Shown here one piece after another: positions 16,787 through 25,404 of a stretch of DNA of 56,731 bases (positions are counted from its first letter, which is position 1; every line of letters begins with the position of its first letter). The DNA comes from an uncultured Lachnospiraceae bacterium. GTDB lineage: Bacteria > Bacillota > Clostridia > Lachnospirales > Lachnospiraceae. The position numbers and the translations under genes were made by a program. The stretch lies in NCBI GenBank assembly GCA_910585965.1, contig CAJUHH010000021.1, positions 1-56,731 on the forward strand. Direction: 5' to 3'. The notes below the pieces were generated by a model, which saw nothing but the letters and a program-made list of their open reading frames with translations, searched no databases and was not told where the DNA came from.

Positions 16787-17114
16787 AGGCGTTTATCTCT
16801 GTTAAAATAAATAGGACTAAACCAGCTATGCAGATACGGCGCTTGTCCGACATACAAAAGCTGATTTAGTCCTACCTAAACTTCAAATATTAAGTTATCA
16901 CCCCTTTTTAGGGACACGTTTTACAACACCAAACGGCTTGGTGATATATTAGTGTCAAGTTGCTTGATTTTCGGTTTTCTGGTTAAAAACAGGCCCGTCT
17001 TAATCCAATTTTGCTTATTTTCGACATGTCGAAAATTTTTTCAAAGCAAATTTTTCATAGGACTAAATCAGCGGAAACCCTTGATTTTATTGGCTCCTTG
17101 CTAACTTGACACTA
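16787..17114. other. Non-coding, repeat-rich right end of the ICE
   Basis: This stretch has no credible gene. It contains the three TAGGACTAAAtCAGCT copies and a 20-nt palindrome ATTTTCGACATGTCGAAAAT (17017-17036). It also has a 12-bp inverted pair, TAGTGTCAAGTT (16950-16961) and AACTTGACACTA (17103-17114), the second copy lying at the junction with the subtilase gene. Such repeats are typical of integrase and excisionase arm sites at ICE ends. It is much more AT-rich than either neighbour. Confidence 0.65.
16812..17072 (-). promoter_or_regulatory. Attenuator-like set of three complementary segments ahead of the par operon
   Basis: In minus-strand RNA order the segments are GCTGATTTAGTCCTA (17072-17058), TAGGACTAAATCAGCT (16874-16859) and AGCTGGTTTAGTCCTA (16827-16812). 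The middle one can pair perfectly with the first over 15 bp, or with the third over 16 bp with one G-U pair. The third is followed by the T-rich TTTATTTTA. This is the classical antiterminator/terminator layout. Regulation of the DUF5348-parA-parB operon is inferred. Confidence 0.5.
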
Positions 17115-18855
17115 TATTACCATACGCCCCAACCCTGGCATTCGGATACTCCGTCTCTCCCCGGATCGGCCTGGCTCCTCTTCTCAAATACGCTTTCACC
17201 TTCTCCCCATATAAATACGGATCATTTCCCTTCACGATCCCCCACTCCATCATCAGTGCAGCCGCCCCTGTCACAAAAGGCACCGCGAAGGAAGTCCCTG
17301 TTACTTCCTGCGTCCCCCCATAACCGTTGCTGATCACAATGCCGACCCCCGGCGCTGCCAGATCCGGCTTTACGCTTTCGTTAGCGACCAGCCCTTCCAT
17401 CCGGTTTTCCAACAGATAACCCCGGCCTGAAAAATCCGCATAGGAATCATATAATGCATGATAAGCCCCTACTGTAATTACTTTTCTTGCTGTAGAAGGA
17501 ATGGTAAACGTCACCTCAGGAGTAGGGGTAAAAAAGCGTGTGCCATTGTTCAACACCACGCTGCTTGGCAAATAGAAATAATAATTCCCGGTCACGACTT
17601 CCAAAGGTTCCAGCAGGAATGTCCAAACTCCCGAATCGATATAATTTTGTTTTGGGATAAAATCGAAATAGATTTCCTGATTAATAGAATATGGCGCCGG
17701 TTCGCCAATATAGATAAGAAGCTGTGTCTGTTCCATCGACAGCCGTACTGTCCCTCCCTGTTCCGTTTCCACGATCTGCCGTTCCCCGCCGGGGGATATT
17801 AAGGTAATACGGAATACGTCCGCATATTCTTTCCAGAGCTGTACATTGACGGAGCGTTCATAGGGCGCTACCGCCAGTTCCACTCTCACGGCATCTTTGG
17901 CCGCCCCTGCCGTATGCCCCCCTGCCGCCCCTTCATTGCCGCTTCCCACGCAGATCACGTTTTGCCCGATCTCCGCAATATTATCGATAAAGCGTTCCAG
18001 CAAAGATGTCCCGTCATGAGAGCCATAAGTATTTCCGAAGCTCAGATTAATCGCTGCCGGTTTCGCCAGCTCCACCGATTTTTTTACTGCGTAATCCAAG
18101 GCTCTCATCAATTCCGTCGTCCGGGGGAAAGATTCCTGCCTTGGGCTTCCTAATTTAACAACGATCAAATCCGCCTGAGGAGCCACCCCCGCATATCTTC
18201 CTTCCGCCGACATTCCGTTTCCAGCCGCAATCTCAGCCATTGCAGTTCCATGGCCTGTCACGTCCCGGCTTGGCACTTTCCGATCCCTTTCCTCTCCTTC
18301 TGCTTCCAGCGCCTCATTGATCTGTTCCTGGTTGAATTCCACGCCGATCCGGTAGCCCTCCGGCGGCCGCATCCTGCTGCCTTCTTCCGGTGTCAGGCTC
18401 TGATCCCATAAATATTTGATCCTTGTGCTTCCATCTCTGTTCCTGAAATCCATGCGGGAATAATCTATGCCGGAGTCAATAATGATCACCAGCGTCCCCA
18501 TCCCGCTCAAATACGGTTCCCTTGCCGTCACAGGCAGAATACAGGATGCCTCTTTTCCCCGCTGCAAGGAAAAATAGAGCCTTTTCGGCATCTCCACATA
18601 TTCCACCTCTTCCAGCTCCACAAAGGACTCGATCAGATTCTGGGGTATCGTGACAATCGCATATCCTGCAATCAATTCCTCAATACCGATCACAGAGCCG
18701 TCCAATCTCTTTAAATTTCCATTATATTTTACGATCAGCTCCCACCGATCATCCGCCGCATCATAAGCCGTATCCAGCCCCAGCGACTTCCCTCTTTCTT
18801 CCATCGAAGAATCCAGCGCGAGATTCAATAAATTTTCCAGTTTTTGTGAATTCAT
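17101..18855 (-). CDS. S8 family subtilisin-like protease with ICE-altered C-terminus
   Basis: The 584-aa protein has an intact triad: Asp127 in IIDSGID, His202 in TGHGTAMAEIAAG and Ser522 in GTSFAVPFVTG, plus the oxyanion Asn275 (NLSFGN). An insert of about 150 residues lies between His and Ser. There is no signal peptide. It resembles the Csp-like subtilases of spore-forming Clostridia. The C-terminus reads EYPNARVGAYGNIVSS; homologues usually continue from YPN with a GYG-type motif and about ten more residues. The last codons and stop appear to come from the ICE end. The ribosome site before ATG 18855 is weak (AAGGTTATCTT). It follows the M18 gene by 41 bp. Confidence 0.85.
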   Translation of the reverse strand: MNSQKLENLLNLALDSSMEERGKSLGLDTAYDAADDRWELIVKYNGNLKRLDGSVIGIEELIAGYAIVTIPQNLIESFVELEEVEYVEMPKRLYFSLQRGKEASCILPVTAREPYLSGMGTLVIIIDSGIDYSRMDFRNRDGSTRIKYLWDQSLTPEEGSRMRPPEGYRIGVEFNQEQINEALEAEGEERDRKVPSRDVTGHGTAMAEIAAGNGMSAEGRYAGVAPQADLIVVKLGSPRQESFPRTTELMRALDYAVKKSVELAKPAAINLSFGNTYGSHDGTSLLERFIDNIAEIGQNVICVGSGNEGAAGGHTAGAAKDAVRVELAVAPYERSVNVQLWKEYADVFRITLISPGGERQIVETEQGGTVRLSMEQTQLLIYIGEPAPYSINQEIYFDFIPKQNYIDSGVWTFLLEPLEVVTGNYYFYLPSSVVLNNGTRFFTPTPEVTFTIPSTARKVITVGAYHALYDSYADFSGRGYLLENRMEGLVANESVKPDLAAPGVGIVISNGYGGTQEVTGTSFAVPFVTGAAALMMEWGIVKGNDPYLYGEKVKAYLRRGARPIRGETEYPNARVGAYGNIVSS

Positions 18856-18896
18856 AAGATAACCTTATATGCATCTGTTTTTTTATTATATGCATC

Positions 18897-20165
18897 TTAT
18901 GCCTTATAAAAACACTCCATCGCGCGGATCATATATTCCACGTCCCTGGCCCCCGCCGTCTCATAAGCCGAATGCATCGCCAGCTGGGGCAGTCCGATGT
19001 CCGCTGTGCGGACCGGAACCTGCGCCGCCGACAAATTGCCCAGTGTAGATCCTCCTGCAATATCCGAACGGTTCGCATACGTCTGCCAGGGAACCTCTGC
19101 TCTTTTACAGATCTCTTTCATCACCGCCGCAGAAACCGCATCCGTCGTATATTTCTGGCTTCCGTGGTATTTGATGACGATTCCCCCGTTTAAGTAAGGG
19201 CGGTTGGTAGGATCGGCTTTTTCCGGGTGGTTTGGGTGTACCGCATGGGCGTTGTCCGCAGAAATCATAAAGCTGTCTGCCAGCAGCCGGTGATAATCAT
19301 TTTCCCCGCCCCCCATGGCCAAGCATATTCTTTTTAACGTATCCTGCAAAAAAGTAGAAGCTGCCCCCTGCCTCGTCGTGCTTCCTACCTCTTCGTTATC
19401 GAATACAATCATCAGGTTGATGTATCTTTCCGGCACGGCACAGAGCATCGCCTGCAAGGATGCATAAACGCATTCCAAGTCATCCAGCCTGGGAGCGCAC
19501 AAGAATTCACCCTTTGCCCCGAATACTCTTCCCTTTTCCCGGTTATATAAAAACAGGTCGCTGCCAAGAATATCCCCGCTTTCCATTCCTGCCGCTTTGG
19601 CTATCATCTCCTGGAAAGCCCCGTCCTGCCCCGCTTCCCCATACAAAGGAAGCATATCCGTCTGGACATTATATTCCACGCCCTTGTTCATATCCCGGTT
19701 CATATGGATTGCAACATTAGGAATCACAAATAAATCCTGATCCACGTCAACATTTTTTATGACGGTATTTCCCTGTCCATCTGCCGCCACTACCCGTCCG
19801 GCGACCGAAAGAGGCCGGTCCAGCCACGTAGAAAGAATCATCCCACCGTATTTTTCTACATTTAACTTCACATACCGGTCTTCCACTTTCATTTCCGGCT
19901 CTTCCTTTATTTTAAAACAGGGAGAATCGCTATGGGAAGCAATCATATGAAACCCCGCCGGTTCCATTTCCGGAATCGAAAAGGCGATCAGGGACGAGCC
20001 ATTCCTGGCAACATAATATTTTCCTCCCGGGGAAAGCGCCCATTTGCTGTTTTCCAGAAGCGGGACATAGCCAGCCCCTTCCAGCGCCTTTTGCACATTT
20101 TCTACCGCATGGTAGCTGCTCGGGCTTTTTTCTATAAATTCCAGCATCCTTTTTACCTGTTCCAT
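18897..20165 (-). CDS. M18 family aminopeptidase
   Basis: The 422-aa cytoplasmic zinc aminopeptidase removes N-terminal residues, with acidic residues often preferred in the family. Metal-ligand motifs are visible: HMIASHSDSPCFKIK near residue 75, FDNEEVGSTTRQGA near 255, SADNAHAVHPNHP near 300 and, at the C-terminus, the final His in LAMHSAYETAGARD. WLDRPLSVAGRV is the family core. GGAGGGATAAGGG precedes ATG 20165. It lies 3 bp behind the DUF2156 gene, so they share an operon. Confidence 0.93.
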   Translation of the reverse strand: MEQVKRMLEFIEKSPSSYHAVENVQKALEGAGYVPLLENSKWALSPGGKYYVARNGSSLIAFSIPEMEPAGFHMIASHSDSPCFKIKEEPEMKVEDRYVKLNVEKYGGMILSTWLDRPLSVAGRVVAADGQGNTVIKNVDVDQDLFVIPNVAIHMNRDMNKGVEYNVQTDMLPLYGEAGQDGAFQEMIAKAAGMESGDILGSDLFLYNREKGRVFGAKGEFLCAPRLDDLECVYASLQAMLCAVPERYINLMIVFDNEEVGSTTRQGAASTFLQDTLKRICLAMGGGENDYHRLLADSFMISADNAHAVHPNHPEKADPTNRPYLNGGIVIKYHGSQKYTTDAVSAAVMKEICKRAEVPWQTYANRSDIAGGSTLGNLSAAQVPVRTADIGLPQLAMHSAYETAGARDVEYMIRAMECFYKA

Positions 20166-20168
20166 CCC

Positions 20169-21059
20169 TTATCCCTCCGTTACCAGTCCTTTTTCCATCA
20201 GAAACACAGGATCATAAGACAGCTTCGCTTTTCTAAGCCCCTCTTCCCCCGTATCCTCCTCCCGGTTGATATACTTGTAGCAGGAAGCCTCGTGTTCCGC
20301 AAACTGCTGGTTGATCATCGGATACGCCCCCTGCACGTCTGCAAACGCCTTTTCAATATGCACGACGAACATATCTTCCCCGCACGGTTCCCCGAGGGAA
20401 AAGGCAACCACTCTGCCCCCCGCCCGGACCAGTCCTCCGCGAAGCCCGAGCCTTTCCCTATATTGCAGGGCGTTAAGCGTTACGCAGAACTCATTATGCT
20501 TTTCTCCTTTTTCCATACAGCCGTTCTGCCGGCGCCAGGCCTTTGCCATAGCAATACACTCTTCCACATTTTCATCCGAAATTTCCTCATAAATCCAGTC
20601 CGGATAGTTTTCCTTAAAACGATTGATGTGGTTCCTCTTCCCGTGCAGTTTCTTTCCAGCCAGGGAAATCAGTCTTTCCGTCTCATAAACATAATCTGCC
20701 GAATCTCTGTCATAGACGATCCGAAACCTGCCCGGGTAAAGCTTTTCCAGCCTTTCGAACTGCGCCGGCGATACCAGATGCATTTGAAAGGGCATCTCTT
20801 TCTCTTTAAAAAATTCTGTCAAAACATCCACCGTCTTCCCCAAATCCCCTTTCCCCAAGGGAAAACTAACGGAAAGTCCGGCCTCTCCCGAAAGAAAGAC
20901 AAGCATATCTTCCACTACCGCATATTGTATATCATAAAAAGGAGCCCACAAAAAATTATTGGCATACGTAAACTCACAATTCCTTACCGGCTCCATATCA
21001 TAATAATGTTGTATAATCCCTTCATCCTCTATCCCAAGTTCTTTCCATTTGATTTCCAT
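20169..21059 (-). CDS. DUF2156 / phosphatidylglycerol lysyltransferase C-domain-like protein
   Basis: This 296-aa protein of GNAT-like fold begins MEIKWKELGIEDEGIIQHYYDM. It contains CEFTYANNFLWAPFYDIQYAV, KLHGKRNHINRFKENYPDW and MINQQFAEHEASCYKYINREEDTGEEGLRKAKLSYDP, all hallmarks of the DUF2156 family. Unlike MprF it lacks membrane segments, so it is a cytosolic aminoacyl- or acyl-transferase of unknown substrate. ATG 21059 was chosen over the frame to 21176 because GGATATACA precedes it and the family N-terminus starts here. Confidence 0.85.
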   Translation of the reverse strand: MEIKWKELGIEDEGIIQHYYDMEPVRNCEFTYANNFLWAPFYDIQYAVVEDMLVFLSGEAGLSVSFPLGKGDLGKTVDVLTEFFKEKEMPFQMHLVSPAQFERLEKLYPGRFRIVYDRDSADYVYETERLISLAGKKLHGKRNHINRFKENYPDWIYEEISDENVEECIAMAKAWRRQNGCMEKGEKHNEFCVTLNALQYRERLGLRGGLVRAGGRVVAFSLGEPCGEDMFVVHIEKAFADVQGAYPMINQQFAEHEASCYKYINREEDTGEEGLRKAKLSYDPVFLMEKGLVTEG

Positions 21060-21189
21060 TGTATATCCTCTTTTCCTTTTTCTGTCACAGACCCTTTCTT
21101 GTCCTGTTTTATGTATTATGTCCATCTTCCCCCGTTTTTGCGCAGCCTTTACCCTAACTTTGTTAAGGCTGCCCATAAGAAATATATTT

Positions 21190-23046
21190 TTATCTCCCCA
21201 TGATGCAGGCCAGGAACCTTTCTCCGTATTTCTCGTATTTAAATTCCCCGACTCCCGTTACTGAAAGCATTTCTCCTTTTGTTTTCGGTTTCACGATACA
21301 CATATGCACTAGTGTCCGATCCGAAAAAACAATGTAAGGAGGCACCTTTTCTTCCCTCGCGATTTCCGTGCGCAGCCCCCGCAGCTTCTCGAACAGCTCT
21401 TCTTCCTGCCTGTTAAACTCATAATCCCCGAAAGCCGCCCCTTTCTGTTTTTTCTTTGTTTTTACCTTCGCCGGATGTTCCTGCTCCTTCGCCATCTTCA
21501 TCTCGATCCTTTCCTCTCCGAAAAGCACGGATGATGATTTTTCCGTCAGTTTTACCACCGCATATTCATCGTTTGTTACATGCAAATAGCCATAGAGCTG
21601 CAGATGGTTGATCACCTTCCGCAGTTTATGGACCGGTATCTTCGCCAGTTCTCCATAATGGGGATTTTTGTCCATCCGGTAGTTGCGGATTTTAGCCGTA
21701 TTCGCCCCGTGTACCGTATCTATGATCACCGTCGTCCCATACCTCTGTCCGCTGCTTTGCACACAGCCCAGAAGTCTTTCCGCAATCTCCGTCACATCCA
21801 CCGTTTCAAACTGGCTCAGGCAGTTTGCACAATTCCCGCAATAACCGTTCCCGTACTCTCCAAAATACCGCAGCATATAATCTCTCAGGCATTCATTGGT
21901 AAAACAATAAAATGTCATCTTCCTGAGCCTGTCCCTGTCCCTTTCTTCCACAATTCTCCTTGTGATTTCATCCAGTTCCTGGTTGTCTTTATTATGATCG
22001 ATAAAAAACTGGTTGGTGATCACATCCTGGCCGGCATAAAGCAGGATGCATTCTGCCGCCTCGCCGTCCCTTCCGGCCCTCCCGGCTTCCTGGTAATAGC
22101 TTTCCATATTTTTCGGCATATTATAATGCACGACGAAACGCACGTCGGATTTATCGATCCCCATGCCGAAAGCATTGGTGGCCACCATGATTTCCACCCG
22201 GCTGTATATAAAATCCTCCTGGCTGGTCTTCCGTTCCCCGTCGCCCATCCCCGCATGGTATTTGGCGACGGAGAATCCATCCCCTTTTAACCGTTCATAA
22301 ATTTCTTCCACATATTTCCTCGTCAGGCAGTAAATAATTCCGCTCTGTCCCGGATGCAGTTCCAGGAAATTCTTCATAGATGCATATTTATCCTTTGGCG
22401 ACTGCACGGCAAAATATAGGTTCGGACGGTCAAACCCCGTCACCACCACCTTGGGTTCTTGTAACAGCAAAAGATCGATAATATCGTCCCTGACTTCCTG
22501 CGTGGCCGTAGCCGTAAACGCGCTGACCACCGGCCGCTTTGGCAGTCTTTTGATGAAATCCACGATTTTCAAATAGCTGGGGCGGAAATCCTGCCCCCAC
22601 TGGGAAACACAATGTGCTTCATCAACTACCAGCATCGCGATATCCGCATGCAAAGCAAATTCTAAAAACAAATCGGTATCCAGCCGTTCCGGCGCTACAT
22701 AAATCAGTTTATATCTCCCTTGCTTCGCGAACTCCAGCGCTTTCCGATATTGTCCGGCAGTCAGGGAACTGTTCAGATAGGCCGCGTGTACCCCCGCCTG
22801 GTTCAATCCTTCCACCTGATCTTTCATCAAAGAGATCAGCGGGGAAGCCACAAGAGTAATTCCCTCCATGAGGAGGGCAGGAACTTGGAAGCATATGGAC
22901 TTTCCCGCTCCTGTCGGCATAATGCCGAATGTGTCACTCCCATTCAATATGCTTCCCACCAGTTCTTCCTGCCCCTCGCGGAAGGAATCGTATCCAAAAT
23001 ATTGTTTCAGGACCTTTTTCGCCCTGCTCCTATCCTTACTATCCAT
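21190..23046 (-). CDS. recQ: ATP-dependent DNA helicase RecQ
   Basis: The 618-aa 3'-5' helicase has Walker A PTGAGKS (44-50), DEAH (142-145), the aromatic loop SQWGQDFRPSY and motif VI QEAGRAGRDG. The RQC zinc cysteines are in YCFTNECL then GYCGNCANC. A winged helix and a C-terminal HRDC domain (EELFEKLRGLRTEIAREEKVPPYIVFSDRTL) complete it. It repairs and resolves DNA structures. The ATG at 23046 overlaps the TGA of nth (TGATG), so translation is coupled. Some 130 bp separate it from the next gene, DUF2156. Confidence 0.95.
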   Translation of the reverse strand: MDSKDRSRAKKVLKQYFGYDSFREGQEELVGSILNGSDTFGIMPTGAGKSICFQVPALLMEGITLVASPLISLMKDQVEGLNQAGVHAAYLNSSLTAGQYRKALEFAKQGRYKLIYVAPERLDTDLFLEFALHADIAMLVVDEAHCVSQWGQDFRPSYLKIVDFIKRLPKRPVVSAFTATATQEVRDDIIDLLLLQEPKVVVTGFDRPNLYFAVQSPKDKYASMKNFLELHPGQSGIIYCLTRKYVEEIYERLKGDGFSVAKYHAGMGDGERKTSQEDFIYSRVEIMVATNAFGMGIDKSDVRFVVHYNMPKNMESYYQEAGRAGRDGEAAECILLYAGQDVITNQFFIDHNKDNQELDEITRRIVEERDRDRLRKMTFYCFTNECLRDYMLRYFGEYGNGYCGNCANCLSQFETVDVTEIAERLLGCVQSSGQRYGTTVIIDTVHGANTAKIRNYRMDKNPHYGELAKIPVHKLRKVINHLQLYGYLHVTNDEYAVVKLTEKSSSVLFGEERIEMKMAKEQEHPAKVKTKKKQKGAAFGDYEFNRQEEELFEKLRGLRTEIAREEKVPPYIVFSDRTLVHMCIVKPKTKGEMLSVTGVGEFKYEKYGERFLACIMGR

Positions 23047-23669
23047 CAAACCCTCTTCTCACACCATTGTTCCAGCGCACAGCTTTCGCAATGGGTTTTT
23101 CTCGCCGTACATACGCTTCTCCCATGATAAATCAGTTGGAAATTAATTCGGTTCCAATGTTCCTCCGGCAGCGCCTTCATCAGCTCCTTCTCCACCTGTG
23201 CCGGATTTTTCCCTTCCGCCCATCCGATTCTTCTGGAAATACGGAATACATGGGTATCCACCGTCACGCCCGAGACTCCATAAGCATCGGCAAGAAACAA
23301 CGTCGCCGTTTTTCTTCCCACGCCGGGCAGACCCACCAGTTCCTCTATCTTTTTCGGGACTTTTTTATCATATTCCTTCCATAGCTTTTCACAGCATTTT
23401 TTTATGTTCCTCGCCTTTACTTTATACAAGCCGATACTTTTTATGGCATTCTCCACCTCTTCCACCGATGCCTGCATCACCGCCTCTATATCGGGAAAAC
23501 GCTCCCACAGGCTGGGAAGAACCTCGTCCACCTGCTTATCCGTGCTTTGCGCGCTCAGCATAATCGCTGTCAGAAGCTGCCAGTCCGCCTGATGGAGAAA
23601 CCCTTCCTTTGTCGTCCCATATTCCTCGTCCAGCCTGTCCAAAATCATCTTTGTTTTTTCTTTCGTCAT
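23046..23669 (-). CDS. nth: Endonuclease III (DNA glycosylase/AP lyase)
   Basis: The 207-aa base-excision repair enzyme has the helix-hairpin-helix LPGVGRKTA with catalytic Lys120, followed by Asp138 in VDTHVFR. The C-terminal 4Fe-4S cluster has the exact spacing C-x6-C-x2-C-x5-C (VCTARKTHCESCALEQWC). It forms a small DNA repair pair with recQ. AGGACAGGAAC lies before ATG 23669. Confidence 0.96.
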   Translation of the reverse strand: MTKEKTKMILDRLDEEYGTTKEGFLHQADWQLLTAIMLSAQSTDKQVDEVLPSLWERFPDIEAVMQASVEEVENAIKSIGLYKVKARNIKKCCEKLWKEYDKKVPKKIEELVGLPGVGRKTATLFLADAYGVSGVTVDTHVFRISRRIGWAEGKNPAQVEKELMKALPEEHWNRINFQLIYHGRSVCTARKTHCESCALEQWCEKRV

Positions 23670-23684
23670 CTTTCGGTTCCTGTC

Positions 23685-24158
23685 CTATAAAATTGTTTCC
23701 ATCCCGACTTTCTGCGGCTTCAGCCCGCATTTTTCATAAAACTTCATCGCCGCTTCATTACAGCTCCAAACATTCAGCGTCACATTATAGCAGCCCTGTT
23801 CTTTCGCGAATTCCAGAATCCGTCCATACAATTCCTTCCCGATATGCTGCCCCCTGCATTCCTCATCCACGCACAGGTCATCAATATATAAGGTTTTGAT
23901 ATCTGTCATAATGTTATCATTGATATACTGCTGGAAAATACAGAATGCATATCCAAGCACCCTGTCCGCTTCATCCGCCGCAACAAAAACCGGCCGTTTT
24001 TCATCATGCAGAATCTCTTTCAACTGCTCATCCGTATACTTCCTATTATGATCCCCCTGAAACAAATCCGGCCGCCCCTTATGGTGTACCAGACATACTT
24101 GTACCAGAAGTTCATGCATCCTGTCAATATCCTTCTCTTCCACCCGTCTGATCTTCAT
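23685..24158 (-). CDS. GNAT family N-acetyltransferase
   Basis: The 157-aa protein begins MKIRRVEEKDIDRMHELLVQVC. The acetyl-CoA loop is LCVDEECRGQHIGKELYGRILEFAKEQGC (about 100-130), followed by NVTLNVWSCNEAAMKFYEKCGLKP, the usual GNAT C-terminus. The substrate is unknown. The start at 24158 follows GAGGGAAAG; a longer frame to 24191 has no advantage. It leads the nth-recQ group, 15 bp before nth. Confidence 0.9.
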   Translation of the reverse strand: MKIRRVEEKDIDRMHELLVQVCLVHHKGRPDLFQGDHNRKYTDEQLKEILHDEKRPVFVAADEADRVLGYAFCIFQQYINDNIMTDIKTLYIDDLCVDEECRGQHIGKELYGRILEFAKEQGCYNVTLNVWSCNEAAMKFYEKCGLKPQKVGMETIL

Positions 24159-24261
24159 CTTTCCCTCATTTCCGCGCCATCTTTCGCGCATATACTGCCT
24201 TTTTCCATCTACTTCCTGCTACAGTATAAATTATTTTACCTGAGGATGCAAGTATGCTTCG

Positions 24262-24430
24262 CAAACCAGCACGGGAATCAATTTTTGCGGCAGGCATGGT
24301 GCGTATGGTATGCCAGGGAAAAGAAAACGGCAGCAGCTGGGGAACGAGTCCGGCTGCTGCCGTTTTCTTTTCCCTAGCACGCCATGCACACTATGCTGGC
24401 CGCAAAAATTGATTCCTGTGACAAGCCAGT
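24262..24430. repeat. Long imperfect hairpin of about 169 nt in a 367-bp gene-free gap
   Basis: The inner 22-bp stem is perfect: GGAAAAGAAAACGGCAGCAG on one side (24316-24337 overall), closing on its complement at 24353-24374 around a 15-nt loop. An outer 18-bp stem, GGAATCAATTTTTGCGGC (24274-24291), pairs perfectly with 24399-24416. The 24 positions between match at 16, and several mismatches are G-U pairs. There is no clear T-run terminator and no ORF. It may be a structured RNA, a MITE-like palindrome or a bidirectional stop. Confidence 0.85.
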
Positions 24431-24525
24431 TTATGATAGCAAAAATCAGGCCCGGCTGCCATATACAGCAGCCAGACCTGATTCAACAGAAAAATATATA
24501 AGAAGTTTTGGAGTATGCCTTAATC

Positions 24526-24717
24526 CTAATAAAACTCATCCATCGACTTTCCGAAAACCATATACAGTCCTAACGGTATGGTAAGCAAAGCTATCGTCGC
24601 ATCTCCCTCCAGCATTTTCACCACAGGTATTGTAGCAGCCATAAGTACGATACCCCCCAGACGCCTTTTGATCAAATCTGTACGGGAAGATCTCCATTTT
24701 CTTTTCCACCTTTCCAT
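24526..24717 (-). CDS. Small hypothetical membrane protein, 63 aa
   Basis: A charged N-terminus (MERWKRKWRSSRTDLIKRR) precedes two hydrophobic segments, GGIVLMAATIPVVKML and ATIALLTIPLGLYMVFG. The tail is KSMDEFY. AAGGAGTGG lies about 12 nt before ATG 24717, longer than ideal. Unknown function. The codon pattern and positive-inside topology make it more likely real than not. Confidence 0.5.
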   Translation of the reverse strand: MERWKRKWRSSRTDLIKRRLGGIVLMAATIPVVKMLEGDATIALLTIPLGLYMVFGKSMDEFY

Positions 24718-24843
24718 ATGCAGTATCCACTCCTTTTATCGCTTTTTACAAAAGTATCTATCAACTTCCGACAGTATAGCAAAAAAAGAAGCTCTTTTGT
24801 CACATTATGGCATATATCGTCTTTTTCCGGGTATCCTTTGTAC

Positions 24844-24873
24844 CGAAAACCCTGCTTTTTTATAAAAAGGGTT
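24844..24873 (-). terminator. Probable terminator at the end of the tad/signalling cluster
   Basis: On the minus strand AACCCT and AGGGTT flank a T- and A-rich centre, followed by TTTTCGG. It starts at the stop codon of the last TPR gene. The stem is short, so support is modest. Confidence 0.4.
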
Positions 24874-25387
24874 ATTGCAGGAACTTGGAAACTTCCCTCC
24901 AGACCGATGTAATTCCGTCAATCACGGTAGATGCTTTCTCGATCCACCCTAAAAAAATATCCAGCCCCTGCACACAGAAATCGGTCAAACCGGAAACCGA
25001 CTCGAATTCGCCGCTATCACTTGCCGCGCTGCGAAACTGCCTCAAACCGACTTCTGCCTCGATGACTTTTATCTGTATTGTCCCATAGCCGCACTTGTCC
25101 ACCGCTTCTTCCAGCACTTCCTCCGCCATATCCGGCTCATCCATGGCAGCATACACTTCCGACAAGCCAAGATAAGCTTCGTAGTTGGCCTCATCTACGC
25201 TGATGATACCCCGGAAGGTCGCCTCTGCCCGTTCGTAGTCCATATCCGATAAATATTTATATCCCAGATCCAGCTGTTCGGCCTGTTCGTCGCCCGATAC
25301 CTTTCCGTATGAGTACAAATGAATGCCTCCCAGGGCAAGGACAGCCAATATCCCTCCTATCATCCATCTTTTTATTTTTCTGTTCAT
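24872..25387 (-). CDS. Membrane-anchored TPR protein
   Basis: The 171-aa protein has an N-terminal membrane anchor (MIGGILAVLALGGIHLYSYG) and TPR-like helices (LDLGYKYLSDMDYERAEATFRGIISVDEANYEAYLGLSEVYAAM). Its TPR start, LDLGYKYLSDMDYE, is close to LDLGNKYVSELDYE in the large TPR protein at 30079-32721, so the two are paralogues. ATG 25387 follows GGGGGACGGATC; the longer frame to 25414 lies inside the phosphatase gene. It is the last gene of the cluster. A scaffolding role is inferred. Confidence 0.8.
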   Translation of the reverse strand: MNRKIKRWMIGGILAVLALGGIHLYSYGKVSGDEQAEQLDLGYKYLSDMDYERAEATFRGIISVDEANYEAYLGLSEVYAAMDEPDMAEEVLEEAVDKCGYGTIQIKVIEAEVGLRQFRSAASDSGEFESVSGLTDFCVQGLDIFLGWIEKASTVIDGITSVWREVSKFLQ

Positions 25388-25404
25388 GATCCGTCCCCCT
25401 TCGT

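Larger units (their letters stand above)
6486..17114. mobile_element. Part of a Tn1549-like ICE
   Basis: DUF5348, ParA, ParB, RepA, DUF3846, adhesin, sortase B, PcfB and virD4 follow in the standard order of Lachnospiraceae Tn1549-like ICEs. Relaxase, type IV channel genes and integrase are not in the window and must lie to the left of the inserted transposon. The right boundary is set by the subtilase 3' end. Confidence 0.8.

Noticed and set aside
19932..21203. A 423-codon plus-strand frame across the M18, DUF2156 and RecQ region
   Set aside because: It crosses the antisense of several recognised genes and has no recognisable domain or start signal.
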